From assembly GCF_014641595.1 (NCBI RefSeq), contig NZ_BMIA01000001.1, forward strand, positions 2,108,426 through 2,172,425: DNA of 64,000 bases, read 5' to 3'. How positions within the stretch are numbered: the stretch's first letter is position 1; every line of letters starts with the position of its first letter. This document shows, piece by piece, positions 1-8,290 of this stretch. The position numbers and the translations under genes were made by a program. This stretch comes from Dyadobacter endophyticus. Lineage in GTDB: Bacteria; Bacteroidota; Bacteroidia; Cytophagales; Spirosomataceae. Under the pieces are notes generated by a model. That model made no database searches and was not told the origin of the DNA. It saw only the letters and a list, made by a program, of their open reading frames with translations.

Positions 1-353
1 AACTGCGGCTGGAAGTTCATGGTGAAGAGACGCAGGAACTTCCCAACATCCGCAAGATCATGGACTATGCCGATCACCGTAACGCGAAAATATGTTGGAA
101 TTGCAACAAACAGGACCTGAACGGACAAGGCTTTCAATACAACTTCGACCTCGTCAAAAAGTATTTCGGTGATACCTGCCACGTCCGCGAACTCAACCGC
201 ACCGATTACCCCTATCCCGAACTAATAGATAATCTGGCCAAAATGGATTACAAAGGCTGGGTACTGCTGGAATGCCACACCAACCCCGATGACAAAATCA
301 AGGCGTTGCAAGAACAACGCCAGGTTTTTGACAAAATGATGGCTAAATATTAA
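1..353 (+). CDS. Sugar phosphate isomerase/epimerase, 3' part only
   Basis: The reading frame is open from base 3 and ends with TAA at 351-353, so the gene begins left of the window; an ATG at base 60 is internal. About 116 residues are visible. They look like the C-terminal part of an AP-endonuclease-2/xylose-isomerase-like TIM barrel: a WNCN strand, a His in HVREL and an acidic strand end in GWVLLECH are where these barrels place their metal ligands. The family isomerises or epimerises sugars and related polyols, but the substrate cannot be read from this fragment. Its stop codon directly abuts the stop codon of the convergent glucarate dehydratase gene, with no room for a terminator between them. 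Confidence 0.75.
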   Translation, partial: LRLEVHGEETQELPNIRKIMDYADHRNAKICWNCNKQDLNGQGFQYNFDLVKKYFGDTCHVRELNRTDYPYPELIDNLAKMDYKGWVLLECHTNPDDKIKALQEQRQVFDKMMAKY

Positions 354-1643
354 TTACCAACGGACCGCTTTAAACTTCCAGCCGGGCACTTTTTTCTGCA
401 TCTCAATTTCATCGTCGCGTTTTTTAAGACCGCAGGCAATGTAATTCTGATGCAGTTTTTTTAATGCCTCGCGATCCAGTTCCACGCCCAGGCCGGGGCC
501 GGTAGGCACTTTCACGCTGCCTTCCTCAAACTGAATACGCCCGCCAACGATGACCTCGTCGCTTTGCCACGGATAATGCGTATCGAGTGCGTAGGGAACA
601 TCCGGCAACGCCGCGCCGAGGTGTACCATCGCTGCCAGCGAAATGCCCAGGTGGCTGTTTGAATGCATCGACAGGCCCCGCCCAAACGTGTCGCAAATTC
701 CCGAAAGCGTCATCGAAGCACGCAATCCGCCCCAGAAATGATGGTCACTGAGGATAATGTCTTCGGAACCAAGTTCTATGCTCCGCGGAATATCCCCGAA
801 AGAAGTGGTGCACATATTGGTAGCCAGCGGAATACCCAGCTCCTTTCGCACCTTCGCCATATTCTCCTGCCCGCGCACGGGATCTTCCAGGTATTCGAGG
901 ATACCTTTCAGTTCACGGCCATATTGAATGGCCGTTTCTACCTCCCAGATTGCATTCGGGTCGACGCGCAATGGCACATTCGGGCCGAATGCCTTGTGCA
1001 ATGCCAACATGGAATCCACCTCGATACGCGGCTCGAAAACGCCGCCTTTCAATTTAATGGACTGAAAGCCAAATTCTTTACACATCGCTCGTGCTTGCCC
1101 GACTATGCTTTCGGGGTCGAGTGCGGCGGCTTGCCGTGCGGCGGCCCAACCAGTGGCACCCGGGTCGGTACCGAATCCCAGCGGGCCGCCCGCACCTTCA
1201 TATTTATAAAACAAATAGGCCGAAAATGGCACACGGTCCCGCATTTTACCTCCCAGCAAATCCACCACCGGCCGGCCCGTAATTTTGCCGATAATATCCA
1301 GACAAGCCACTTCCACCGCGCTGAAAATATGCACGAGCTTCCGCTGGTCCCAGGGCGCATCCCCGCGCGCAGCCGCCGATTCGGTGCCGAAATGGTCGGT
1401 CAGTATCTGCCGGATCACATTCAGATTGTACGGATCGCGACCGATCAGTAATGCTTTGGCTTCTTCCAGAGCCGCGTCGATATCGCTGTTGCCCGGTATC
1501 TCGCTAATGCCCGAAATACGATCGTCAGTAACGATCTCAACAACAGTCCGAAGCGCATAAGGTGCATGCAGCCCTGCCGCATTCAGCAGCGGCGGGTCAA
1601 TAATAGCAATGGGAGTAATGTGGATTTCCTGGATGTGTGACAT
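354..1643 (-). CDS. gudD: D-glucarate dehydratase (enolase superfamily)
   Basis: This enzyme dehydrates D-glucarate (and often L-idarate) to 5-keto-4-deoxy-D-glucarate, the first step of hexarate breakdown in the cytosol. From the chosen start the protein has 429 residues, close to the E. coli enzyme. The enolase-superfamily residues are visible: a KxK pair in IKLKGG near residues 197-199, metal-ligand Asp in RVDPNAIW near 227, Glu in EDP near 253, Asn in TNMCTTSFGD near 276 and the catalytic His in MHSNSH near 327. An in-frame ATG 18 codons upstream (to 1697) gives a non-conserved leader, so I start at MSHIQEI. It is the last gene of a four-gene minus-strand operon, 60 bases after the reductase. 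Galactarate or a related acid sugar cannot be excluded as substrate. Confidence 0.9.
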   Translation of the reverse strand: MSHIQEIHITPIAIIDPPLLNAAGLHAPYALRTVVEIVTDDRISGISEIPGNSDIDAALEEAKALLIGRDPYNLNVIRQILTDHFGTESAAARGDAPWDQRKLVHIFSAVEVACLDIIGKITGRPVVDLLGGKMRDRVPFSAYLFYKYEGAGGPLGFGTDPGATGWAAARQAAALDPESIVGQARAMCKEFGFQSIKLKGGVFEPRIEVDSMLALHKAFGPNVPLRVDPNAIWEVETAIQYGRELKGILEYLEDPVRGQENMAKVRKELGIPLATNMCTTSFGDIPRSIELGSEDIILSDHHFWGGLRASMTLSGICDTFGRGLSMHSNSHLGISLAAMVHLGAALPDVPYALDTHYPWQSDEVIVGGRIQFEEGSVKVPTGPGLGVELDREALKKLHQNYIACGLKKRDDEIEMQKKVPGWKFKAVRW

Positions 1644-1703
1644 CGGTACTGAATTTTGAATGGTTGAATGGGTGACCGGGCATGACCATGCCGTCAAAAC
1701 CTG

Positions 1704-2558
1704 TTAATCTTTTAATGCCAAAAACAGCGCGCTATGGTCGAGCTCGCCGTTGCCTTGCTGCATGGCGGCGTCCATTTGTCCGGCCGCCGTTTCAGTGCCG
1801 GGTAATGTGATACCGAGCTCGCCGCCAGTTTCGAGGGCGATGTTAATGTCTTTCTGATGTAGCTTGATTTTAAAACCCGGCTTAAAATTCCGATCGATGA
1901 TCCGCTGCCCATGGAGATCGAGAATGCGGCTCTGAGCGAAACCACCCAGCAATACTTCCCGCATTTTGGCAAGGTCTACCCCTGCTTTTTCAGCTAATGT
2001 AAATGCCTCGGCCACGGCCTGAATCGTTTGCCCGACGATCATTTGGTTGCAAGCCTTCGTCGTTTGCCCGGCACCCGGTTCGCCGATATGCACGATATTC
2101 TTGCCCATGGCCTGAAACACCGGCAATGCCCGCGCAAATGCAGCCGCATTACCGCCAGCCATAATGGACAGCGTGGCAGCCTCTGCGCCCACCTGTCCGC
2201 CTGATACCGGTGCGTCCAGGGCTTCCACGCCCTTTTCCTGCATTATATCAAAGAGTTTACGGGCAAAGAGCGGCGCTATGGTGGACATATCTATGAATAA
2301 ACTTCCCTTGCGAATGCCCGCCAGAACGCCGCTATTGACTACTTCCCCGACTTGCGGCGAATCGGGCAACATGGTAATCACAATATCACTTCCCGCGGCC
2401 AGCGCGGCCGCATCCGGCCACACTTCGGCGCCGGCCTCTTTTAATATACCCGACGCCTGGCTTGCTGCAAGCACCCCCACCGGGTAGCCTGCCTTCAAAA
2501 GATTGAGCGCCATTGGCTTACCCATAATGCCGAGCCCTATAAAACCGATCTTCTCCAT
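1704..2558 (-). CDS. garR: 2-hydroxy-3-oxopropionate (tartronate semialdehyde) reductase
   Basis: This is a beta-hydroxyacid dehydrogenase that reduces tartronate semialdehyde to D-glycerate with NAD(P)H. At 284 residues it has normal length. The N-terminal Rossmann motif GFIGLGIMGKPMA is at residues 5-17, the substrate-binding DAPVSGG at 115-121, and the catalytic lysine of the family is K168 in GAGQTTKACNQ. Within the operon it takes the tartronate semialdehyde released by the aldolase at 4066-4833. Sequence alone does not fully separate it from 3-hydroxyisobutyrate dehydrogenases, but the flanking gudD-like, garL-like and gntP-like genes make the glucarate role the best reading. Confidence 0.87.
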   Translation of the reverse strand: MEKIGFIGLGIMGKPMALNLLKAGYPVGVLAASQASGILKEAGAEVWPDAAALAAGSDIVITMLPDSPQVGEVVNSGVLAGIRKGSLFIDMSTIAPLFARKLFDIMQEKGVEALDAPVSGGQVGAEAATLSIMAGGNAAAFARALPVFQAMGKNIVHIGEPGAGQTTKACNQMIVGQTIQAVAEAFTLAEKAGVDLAKMREVLLGGFAQSRILDLHGQRIIDRNFKPGFKIKLHQKDINIALETGGELGITLPGTETAAGQMDAAMQQGNGELDHSALFLALKD

Positions 2559-2586
2559 TTTAAATAACTATCTTTTTTTGAAATGA

Positions 2587-4053
2587 TTAAACCAATGGAA
2601 ATACCCGCGCCGCGATCATCAGGACGATCAGGCCCACGCAGCCCATCACTACCAGCATGGGCGAAAAGGTTTTCAATGCCTCCTTCTCGGTGAGGTTGCT
2701 GATCTTGACGATGATCCAGAACCCGGCGTCGTTCATCCAGGGCACAAGTTTCGAGCCGCAACCGATCGCAAGGCCCAGATACAGCGGATGGTACTCCAAA
2801 TGGGCGCTGGTAGCCATTCCCGACAGAATGCCGGAAGCTGTAATCAACGCCACCGTAGCCGATCCCTGCGCCGTACGTACGACCGCGCTGATCACGAAGG
2901 CGAGCGGGATGAGCGTCATCTGGTAGTCGGCAGTGAGTGCGGCAATGCGCGAGCTGATACCTGTTTGCTGCAAAACGCCACCAAATGCGCCACCCGAGGC
3001 GGTAATGAGGATAATCCCTCCACCGCTCATCAATGCAGCCTGCACAAACGCCGAAATGCCTTCTTTACTTCCTTTTTTCGTAACAGCCAGCAGCACCAGG
3101 GCAATCAGCCCGCCTCCTACCAGCGCGATGTTCTTGTCACCGATCAATGCTACAAAATCCACCAGAAAGTGTGCCGGCGAAGATTCCGGCGTAAATGCGC
3201 CCGATTTGATCATCGATTTCAGGATATTATCCAAACAAATGAATACCAGCGGAAAGGTTACGGGCAGAAGCGAGAACCATAGCGGCGGCAGCTCCCTATC
3301 GGCCTTTTCGGCCAACGAACGGATATCGTCCAGCCGGGCATCGAGCGAATCGCGGAGTTCTACCGGCCATTTGGCGTTGGCCCATTTGGCAAACAAGAAA
3401 CCTGCCGTAATCGTGACCAACCCCAGCAATGTGCCGCCGGCCATCATCATGCCGATCGGGATATTCATTTCACCGATCAGGAACAATGGCCCCGGTGCGG
3501 GCGGGACGAACGAATTGGCCATCGCTGCGCCGCCGGTAATAGCCAGTACCAGAAGCAGATAGTTCTTACCAATGCGCATGCTCACCGCTTTGGCCAGCGG
3601 GATCATCAGAAAGATCACAATATCAAAAAACACCGGCACACCCAGGAAGAAACTGCTCACCAGGAATGCAAACGGCGCATTGCTCACGCCCGTCACGGCC
3701 AGCATCGACCGCACGATCCGCTCGGCAGCCCCGCTTTCGAGCATGGCTTTACCAATAATGGCGGCCATCGCGATCAGAATGCCGATTTTCCCACAGGTAC
3801 TACCAAATTCAGTAGCAATGCGCTCGCCGATGCTTTTTTTGGCCAGTGCTGCGGCGGCTTCGGGAGAGGAACCTTTCGCGATCGCAAATGCCTCGACAGA
3901 CGACGCCGGCGTGAGCAACGCTACCACAAATGCAGCCAGAATAAGCGCCAGGAACGGGTGCAATTGCAGGAAAATAATGCCGCCCACCACGATAATCACA
4001 CCGATGAGCAGAATGAAGAGCGGGTCGCTGAATAACGCAGTCATTAAAGTCAT
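2587..4053 (-). CDS. GntP-family gluconate/hexarate:H+ symporter
   Basis: This is an inner-membrane permease of 488 residues with about a dozen hydrophobic segments spread along its whole length. The opening double-helix region (FILLIGVIIVVGGIIFLQLHPFLALILAAF) and the loops FVPPAPGPLFLIGE and SKLVPWMNDAGFWI are characteristic of the GntP family, whose members import gluconate and related sugar acids with protons. It is a little longer than typical 440-450-residue members because of a hydrophilic insert around residues 225-300. It lies between the aldolase and reductase genes, with 12- and 28-base gaps, so the likely cargo is glucarate or galactarate rather than gluconate. The cargo is inferred from context only. 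Confidence 0.88.
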   Translation of the reverse strand: MTLMTALFSDPLFILLIGVIIVVGGIIFLQLHPFLALILAAFVVALLTPASSVEAFAIAKGSSPEAAAALAKKSIGERIATEFGSTCGKIGILIAMAAIIGKAMLESGAAERIVRSMLAVTGVSNAPFAFLVSSFFLGVPVFFDIVIFLMIPLAKAVSMRIGKNYLLLVLAITGGAAMANSFVPPAPGPLFLIGEMNIPIGMMMAGGTLLGLVTITAGFLFAKWANAKWPVELRDSLDARLDDIRSLAEKADRELPPLWFSLLPVTFPLVFICLDNILKSMIKSGAFTPESSPAHFLVDFVALIGDKNIALVGGGLIALVLLAVTKKGSKEGISAFVQAALMSGGGIILITASGGAFGGVLQQTGISSRIAALTADYQMTLIPLAFVISAVVRTAQGSATVALITASGILSGMATSAHLEYHPLYLGLAIGCGSKLVPWMNDAGFWIIVKISNLTEKEALKTFSPMLVVMGCVGLIVLMIAARVFPLV

Positions 4054-4065
4054 GAAAAGGAAGGT

Positions 4066-4833
4066 TTAGGATGGACGGAGTTCGTTCAGCTTTTTGGCCA
4101 TGGTGCGGGCGCCCTCGGCGACAAAAGTGGCGTCGGAGCCGCACGCTATGAACCGGATGCCCATCTCATGGTAGGCCGTGTATTCATTGGTATTAAAAAA
4201 AAGAATACCCACTGCTTTCCCGGCTTTTCGGGCGGCCTCACACGTTTCCCGAACGGCGTCCCGGAACCTCGGATGATCGAACTGCCCAAAAATGCCGAGC
4301 TCCATCGAAAGGTCGGCCGGGCCGATAAAAAGAACGTCGACGCCTTCGGTTGTCGCAACCGCATCGAGGTGATGGAGAACCTCCACCGTCTCGATCTGCG
4401 CGATGCCCAGGATATTGTCCCGACTGTTGTCGTAATAGTCCTGAAAATGCTGCCCGAAACCCGTCGCTCGCACCATTTTAGCCACGCCTCTACTACCGAA
4501 CGGCGGGTAATGCAGGCCGTGCACGAGTTTTTGTGCCCCTTCCGGGTTCTGGATTTTAGGGCACATTACCCCTTCCGCACCCATGTCGAGCACGCGGTGA
4601 ATGCGCTGGCTTTCCGAACTTTCCACGCGCACAATCGCCGCCGTGGGCGTGTGTTCGAGCGCCTGCAACTGGTAAAGCACGTCCTTTTCGGAGCCGGCGC
4701 CATGTTCCAGGTCGATGAGCACCCAGTCGAACCCGGCCAGTCCGACGATCTCGGCGGTGAGGGGGCTGCCTGTATTGAGCCAGCAGCCGTGCAGGGTTTC
4801 CCCGTTTTGCAGTCTTTTTTTCAGGTTTTTCAT
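4066..4833 (-). CDS. garL: 2-dehydro-3-deoxyglucarate aldolase (HpcH/HpaI family)
   Basis: This metal-dependent class II aldolase cleaves 5-keto-4-deoxy- or 2-keto-3-deoxy-glucarate to pyruvate and tartronate semialdehyde. The 255-residue protein has the family marks: DLEHG near residue 42 (catalytic His), an Arg in VRVESSE, metal-ligand Glu in QIETVE and Asp in IGPADLS. It is the first gene of the minus-strand glucarate operon and supplies the substrate of the reductase two genes on. Other HpcH-type aldolases act on 4-hydroxy-2-ketoheptanedioate or 2-keto-3-deoxyrhamnonate, so the substrate call rests on the operon. No clean TAnnTTTG box stands directly upstream of 4833; transcription may start ahead of the sigma remnant at 4861-5076. 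Confidence 0.87.
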   Translation of the reverse strand: MKNLKKRLQNGETLHGCWLNTGSPLTAEIVGLAGFDWVLIDLEHGAGSEKDVLYQLQALEHTPTAAIVRVESSESQRIHRVLDMGAEGVMCPKIQNPEGAQKLVHGLHYPPFGSRGVAKMVRATGFGQHFQDYYDNSRDNILGIAQIETVEVLHHLDAVATTEGVDVLFIGPADLSMELGIFGQFDHPRFRDAVRETCEAARKAGKAVGILFFNTNEYTAYHEMGIRFIACGSDATFVAEGARTMAKKLNELRPS

Positions 4834-4860
4834 TCAAAAATCGGTTGATACGATGAAGCC

Positions 4861-5076
4861 TCATTCCCGTTCTGATTTTGTTACGCTACCGACTATACGC
4901 ATACGCAAAGCGAAGGTTATGAGCTCGGGAGATAATGCTTGCACATACAGCCTCAGGCCCCAATCGAAAAGGTCGGAATAATAGCCCTGCATGATGTTCG
5001 CGAGTGCGTACATGACGCCCGACTGATAGTCATTCCAAAGTTTCTGAGCTTCATCCGGAGTAATGCGTGGTCTCAT
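4861..5076 (-). pseudogene. Truncated ECF/RNA polymerase sigma factor remnant
   Basis: This 71-residue frame begins like a sigma-70 region 2: an opening helix with LWNDYQSG, then LANIMQGYYSDLFDWGLRLY, which matches the core-binding helix of Bacteroidota ECF sigma factors. After SPELI the similarity stops and the tail (TFALRMRIVGSVTKSERE) does not look like the expected DCIQD helix. Regions 3 and 4 are missing, so it cannot be a working sigma factor. I read it as a decayed gene left at the head of the glucarate operon. It could instead be a genuine short ORF with a leader role. A 9-bp inverted repeat (5070-5078 and 5101-5109) includes its start codon. Confidence 0.6.
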
Positions 5077-5109
5077 CTCGTGGTAGCTATCAAGTTTTCT
5101 AGATGAGAC
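5070..5109. repeat. Inverted repeat over the start of the sigma remnant
   Basis: GTCTCATCT at 5070-5078 is repeated as its exact reverse complement AGATGAGAC at 5101-5109, with a 22-base spacer. The left arm contains the start codon of the sigma remnant on the minus strand, so an mRNA hairpin here would hide that start. It may be an operator, an attenuating hairpin, or a scar of the event that truncated the gene. Confidence 0.5.
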
Positions 5110-5205
5110 TCATTTTTAGAATATATACCCCACTATTTTTATCTTTTTTATCAAAATAATGCCGAATTGTTTACGGAAGGCTCCTTGCGGCTCGATGGCG
5201 TCGTG

Positions 5206-5236
5206 TTGACAACCTATCAATATCTGCGTAAATTGT
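5206..5236 (+). promoter_or_regulatory. Putative Bacteroidota promoter of the HxlR gene
   Basis: A TTG at 5206-5208 is followed after 20 bases by TAAATTGT at 5229-5236, close to the TTG-N19/20-TAnnTTTG promoter of this phylum. The start codon follows about 30 bases later. Confidence 0.5.
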
Positions 5237-5266
5237 GAGTAGCTCCTACAAAAATGAGCCGACCAT

Positions 5267-5623
5267 ATGAGAAAACTAACCTCGACGAATTACTACAACC
5301 AGACGTTCCTGGAAGAGAAATGTACATTGAACGAACTGATCAACCTGCTTAGCAAACGGTGGTTGACGGAGGTGATGTTCAGCATTGAAGAAGGCAACAA
5401 CCGGTTTTCGACCCTGAAAGAGGACCTTAAACACATTAGCGACAACATCTTAGCCGATCGTCTGAAACTGCTCGAACAGCACAAGCTGATCATCCGAAAT
5501 GACAATTTCCGCGAAGTTCCGAGCCGTGTCGAATACTCCCTGTCCGAAACCGGATCGAAGCTGAGCGAACTCCTCGACGGCCTCTGCCACTTCTCCGAAA
5601 CCGAGATGGAATTTCCGGAATGA
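5267..5623 (+). CDS. HxlR-family winged-helix transcriptional regulator
   Basis: A 118-residue HxlR regulator, of normal length for the family. The conserved opening Cys is C19 (EEKCTLNEL), followed by LSKRWLTEVMFSIEEG, RFSTLKEDL, the recognition region ISDNILADRLKLLEQHKLI, and the wing VPSRVEYSLSETG. These proteins are dimeric repressors or activators that often sense reactive carbonyls or redox state and usually act on a neighbouring gene. It stands divergent from the glucarate operon with about 190 bases between it and the sigma remnant, so it is a candidate regulator of that operon; this is inference. An upstream ATG at 5254 is out of frame, so the start is 5267. Confidence 0.88.
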   Translation: MRKLTSTNYYNQTFLEEKCTLNELINLLSKRWLTEVMFSIEEGNNRFSTLKEDLKHISDNILADRLKLLEQHKLIIRNDNFREVPSRVEYSLSETGSKLSELLDGLCHFSETEMEFPE

Positions 5624-5652
5624 GCCACTCTTAAAGACAGCCCGCCCGGTCC

Positions 5653-5715
5653 TTAACAATTGTTAACAACCACTTCGGAAATTGTGAGTGAACTGGGAAT
5701 GGCCGTTACCGGCCA
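5653..5715. other. Palindrome and hairpin between convergent hxlR and tcdA
   Basis: TTAACAATTGTTAA at 5653-5666 is a perfect 14-base palindrome, and TGGCCG-TTAC-CGGCCA at 5700-5715 is a 6-bp hairpin directly after the stop of the minus-strand tcdA gene. Neither has a clear T-run. They may help end transcription between the convergent genes, or the palindrome may bind a regulator. Confidence 0.35.
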
Positions 5716-6441
5716 CTAACCAATCAAATCCCGCAGCACCACCGATGCGCAGGTCGCTCCGAAAGTGGCGGGGAGATAAGGCATGGTACCGTAAGCTGAC
5801 TTCTTATAATTGCTCCCATCGGTGAGGATGAGCGATTCGCGGATTTGCTCTTCGGTTGAAAATACCGCCTTGATACCCTTGTAAATTCCTGCCTTTTTAA
5901 GGTTTTTCCTCACCTGCTGGGCAAACGGGCAGTTAAAGGTTTTGGAAATGTCGACCACTTTCAGTTTGGTCGGATCCATTTTCCCACCCGCGCCCATCGA
6001 GCTCACAATTCGTATGTTGCGCTTGTACGCCTGCGTGAGGAAAGTCAGTTTCGGGGTTACGCTGTCGATCGCGTCAATAATATAATCATAGTTGGTCATC
6101 GAAAGGATTTGCTCCACCGCATCCGGCGTTACGAAACTTTTCACGACATTTAAAGTGAGCTCCGGGTTGATGGCTTTGAGACGCTCGGCCATAATATCGG
6201 CCTTGCTTTGGCCGTGATTCGTCGCCAGGGCGGGCAGTTGCCGGTTACGGTTGGTCGGGTCAACTACGTCGCCATCCACGATGGTCATCGTCCCTACCCC
6301 GCCGCGACATATAAATTCGGCGGCAAACGAACCGACTCCGCCCAGCCCGATCACCAGTACATGCGCCCGGCTGAGCTTTATCAGGTTTTCTCTTCCAACC
6401 AATAATTCAGTCCTGGAAAGCCAGGAAAAATCCTCCGTCAT
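5716..6441 (-). CDS. tcdA: tRNA threonylcarbamoyladenosine dehydratase
   Basis: TcdA (CsdL/YgdL) is an E1-like ATP-dependent enzyme that cyclises the t6A base at tRNA position 37 to ct6A. The 241-residue protein has the ThiF/MoeB fold: nucleotide-binding GLGGVGSFAAEFICRGG near residues 33-49, the DGDVVDPTNRNRQ segment that contacts ATP, and the later DYIIDAIDSVTPK strand. The short length and absence of a rhodanese or MoaD-linked tail fit TcdA better than MoeB. Its start codon overlaps the stop codon of the TatD gene by one base (TAATG), so the two are translationally coupled in a three-gene operon. Confidence 0.87.
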   Translation of the reverse strand: MTEDFSWLSRTELLVGRENLIKLSRAHVLVIGLGGVGSFAAEFICRGGVGTMTIVDGDVVDPTNRNRQLPALATNHGQSKADIMAERLKAINPELTLNVVKSFVTPDAVEQILSMTNYDYIIDAIDSVTPKLTFLTQAYKRNIRIVSSMGAGGKMDPTKLKVVDISKTFNCPFAQQVRKNLKKAGIYKGIKAVFSTEEQIRESLILTDGSNYKKSAYGTMPYLPATFGATCASVVLRDLIG

Positions 6442-7100
6442 TATTTAAATACTTTGCCAAAATTCGTTTCGAGCTGCAAAGCAATCTCTTTTTCGGGAAT
6501 ATTCCGCAGCTGTGCCGCGGTTTTGTAGATTTCGCGGATGTCGGCACCGGTATCGTCGGTTTCCAGAAAAAGCTGCTCCATCGGAACAGCCCTGAATGCC
6601 TCGGTAATGGCATCGTTGGGATGAAGCAGTGCCTTTCCGAACGACAGGAAATAGCCCGCATCAATCACCGGACGGGTTACTGAAAGGCGATTATTGATCC
6701 CATGAAAAACAACGGGGACGCCGGTTTGTTTCAAAAATGCCAGGCACTCCTCAAATGCTTTCACGCAATGCACAATCACTGGCTTTTCCAATTCTTCTGC
6801 CAGGGCTATTTGCCGTTCAAATGCGAGGCATTGCGTGTGCCAATCGGTTTTGGTAAGCTTGTCGAGGCCACATTCGCCGATTGCAAGCACCCCGTGCTGG
6901 GTAGCATATTTGCGCAATGCGTCGAGATCATCGGAAAGCGTTTCGGGACGGATGTACCACGGGTGCAACCCCGCGCTCACATACCGGGAAGCGGCCGCGT
7001 CCCCGAAACCGCCGTGCCGGTTTTCAATGGCAAGTACGTCCTGATCGCCGGCCGGGTGATGGGTATGGATATCCAGAAACATTGGAAGCTGGCCGTTCAT
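6441..7100 (-). CDS. TatD-family metal-dependent hydrolase
   Basis: A cytosolic TIM-barrel nuclease/hydrolase of the TatD family, 219 residues, shorter than the usual 255-265. The metal ligands are all visible: DIHTHH near residues 10-15, Glu in IGECGLDK, His in VIVHCVKAFEE, His in VVFHGI and Asp in ETDDTG. Family members act as 3'-5' DNA or RNA exonucleases or as D-amino acid deacylases; the substrate here is unknown. It overlaps the upstream 134-residue gene by ATGA and the downstream tcdA by one base, an arrangement that points to coupled expression. Confidence 0.85.
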   Translation of the reverse strand: MNGQLPMFLDIHTHHPAGDQDVLAIENRHGGFGDAAASRYVSAGLHPWYIRPETLSDDLDALRKYATQHGVLAIGECGLDKLTKTDWHTQCLAFERQIALAEELEKPVIVHCVKAFEECLAFLKQTGVPVVFHGINNRLSVTRPVIDAGYFLSFGKALLHPNDAITEAFRAVPMEQLFLETDDTGADIREIYKTAAQLRNIPEKEIALQLETNFGKVFK

Positions 7101-7501
7101 TCAAACGGATTGACCGCGTACATCAGATTCCTCGCCGATATTTCATGGGAATCGATGTGCGACCTGCCTTTGTAATTGCGTACCCTGAGGTTGTCTTCTC
7201 CCTGATATATAAATGATAGTGTCGCCACCGGCTGGCCGGCGTTGAAGATCTTGGACCCTTTCTCGGTATAAGCGTCGGCTAGCTCTCTCAACAATGCAGC
7301 ATCCTGGAATTCAAGGCATTTCAGAGTAAAACCGTCAATATCGCCGTCCCAATTGAGGTAAAGTAAATGGCGTTGTCCGGGAGCTATTTCAAAGTAAAAA
7401 TTAAAGCGGCGCTGACCGTCGAATGCCGACGAAAGCTGTAATTCCTTCGAATCCGGGAAGTAGGTTCTGATCTGGTCGCGTAAGTAATCGAGTGAATTCA
7501 T
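7097..7501 (-). CDS. Conserved small protein of unknown function
   Basis: I do not recognise this 134-residue protein. It has no signal peptide, membrane segment or metal motif; it is mixed alpha/beta with a FYFEIAPGQRHLLYLNWDGD strand pair in the first half. A longer frame starts at 7570, but a very good promoter (TTG at 7568-7570, TATATTTG box at 7540-7547) lies inside that extension, so translation must begin at MNSLDYL, 7501. It heads the tatD-tcdA operon and its stop overlaps the tatD start as ATGA. A housekeeping or RNA-related role is possible by association only. Confidence 0.7.
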   Translation of the reverse strand: MNSLDYLRDQIRTYFPDSKELQLSSAFDGQRRFNFYFEIAPGQRHLLYLNWDGDIDGFTLKCLEFQDAALLRELADAYTEKGSKIFNAGQPVATLSFIYQGEDNLRVRNYKGRSHIDSHEISARNLMYAVNPFE

Positions 7502-7539
7502 GATGGTGCATGGGTGGTGTCTATCAATTCGTGTATAAA

Positions 7540-7570
7540 CAAATATATCCAGCCAGCGGTAAAATTTCAA
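7540..7570 (-). promoter_or_regulatory. Strong Bacteroidota-type promoter of the small gene-tatD-tcdA operon
   Basis: On the minus strand TTG (7568-7570) is followed after exactly 20 bases by TATATTTG (7540-7547), a full match to TTG-N20-TAnnTTTG. It predicts a transcript start near 7533 and fixes the first gene's start at 7501. Confidence 0.75.
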
Positions 7571-7573
7571 GGA

Positions 7574-8290
7574 TCAGCCCGGAAAGAGTTTGACAACGTG
7601 CTTAAACGTTTTACCAAGCGGTAAGACCTTTCCGTTCAGCAACCGGATCATATTGCCTTCGATGTAGTGTACAAATTTTTTATTTAATATAAACGACTTG
7701 TGTATCCTGATGAACGCCTCGGCTGGCAGCTGCTCTTCAAAACTTCCCAGTGTCCGTTGCGTGAGCAGAAATTGATCCCGCCCCCAAACCTTCACGTAAT
7801 TGCCCAGGCTTTCAAGGTAATACACCTCGTCGAGCTGCATCTGGACGAGCCTCTTGTCGGATTTGATATACAACGGCTCCGGCTCGTGCTGCGTTACGGC
7901 TTGTGCGGGCGCAGTAGCTGCTTGTTTTCGCAAAGTATGCTGTTCCAATGCACGGTTGGCGGCTTTCAGGAACCGGTCGAAACGAAACGGTTTCAGCAGG
8001 TAATCGACCACTTCGAGCTCGAAACTTTCCAGAGCGTGCTCCTCATACGCGGATGTGATCACAACCAGCGGGCGCTGGTCGAGCGTACGCAGAAAATCGA
8101 GCCCGCTGAGCTTCGGCATGCGGATATCGAGGAAAATAAGGTCGACGGCCTGATGGTTGAGAAAGGCAAATGCCTCCGTTGCGAGGTAGCATTGCCCGGC
8201 TTTTTCGAGAAACGGGATATCTTCCAGGTACCTCAGGATCACATCATGGGCCAGTGGCTCATCGTCGACAATCAGGCAGCGTAATTTCAT
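7574..8290 (-). CDS. LytTR-family response regulator
   Basis: A two-component response regulator of 238 residues. The receiver domain (1-120) has the acidic pair D9/D10, phospho-acceptor D55 in FLDIRMP and the conserved Lys in YLLKPF. The C-terminal LytTR DNA-binding domain (about 145-235) has the typical YYLESLGNYVKVW and FIRIHKSFILN segments. It partners the histidine kinase directly upstream, whose stop codon overlaps its start (ATGA). LytTR regulators usually bind paired direct repeats near promoters; the divergent ABC transporter gene at 9978 is the obvious candidate target, which is inference. Confidence 0.92.
   Translation of the reverse strand: MKLRCLIVDDEPLAHDVILRYLEDIPFLEKAGQCYLATEAFAFLNHQAVDLIFLDIRMPKLSGLDFLRTLDQRPLVVITSAYEEHALESFELEVVDYLLKPFRFDRFLKAANRALEQHTLRKQAATAPAQAVTQHEPEPLYIKSDKRLVQMQLDEVYYLESLGNYVKVWGRDQFLLTQRTLGSFEEQLPAEAFIRIHKSFILNKKFVHYIEGNMIRLLNGKVLPLGKTFKHVVKLFPG

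Noticed and set aside
663..1451. 262-codon plus-strand frame
   Set aside because: Antisense to glucarate dehydratase, which carries full catalytic motifs.
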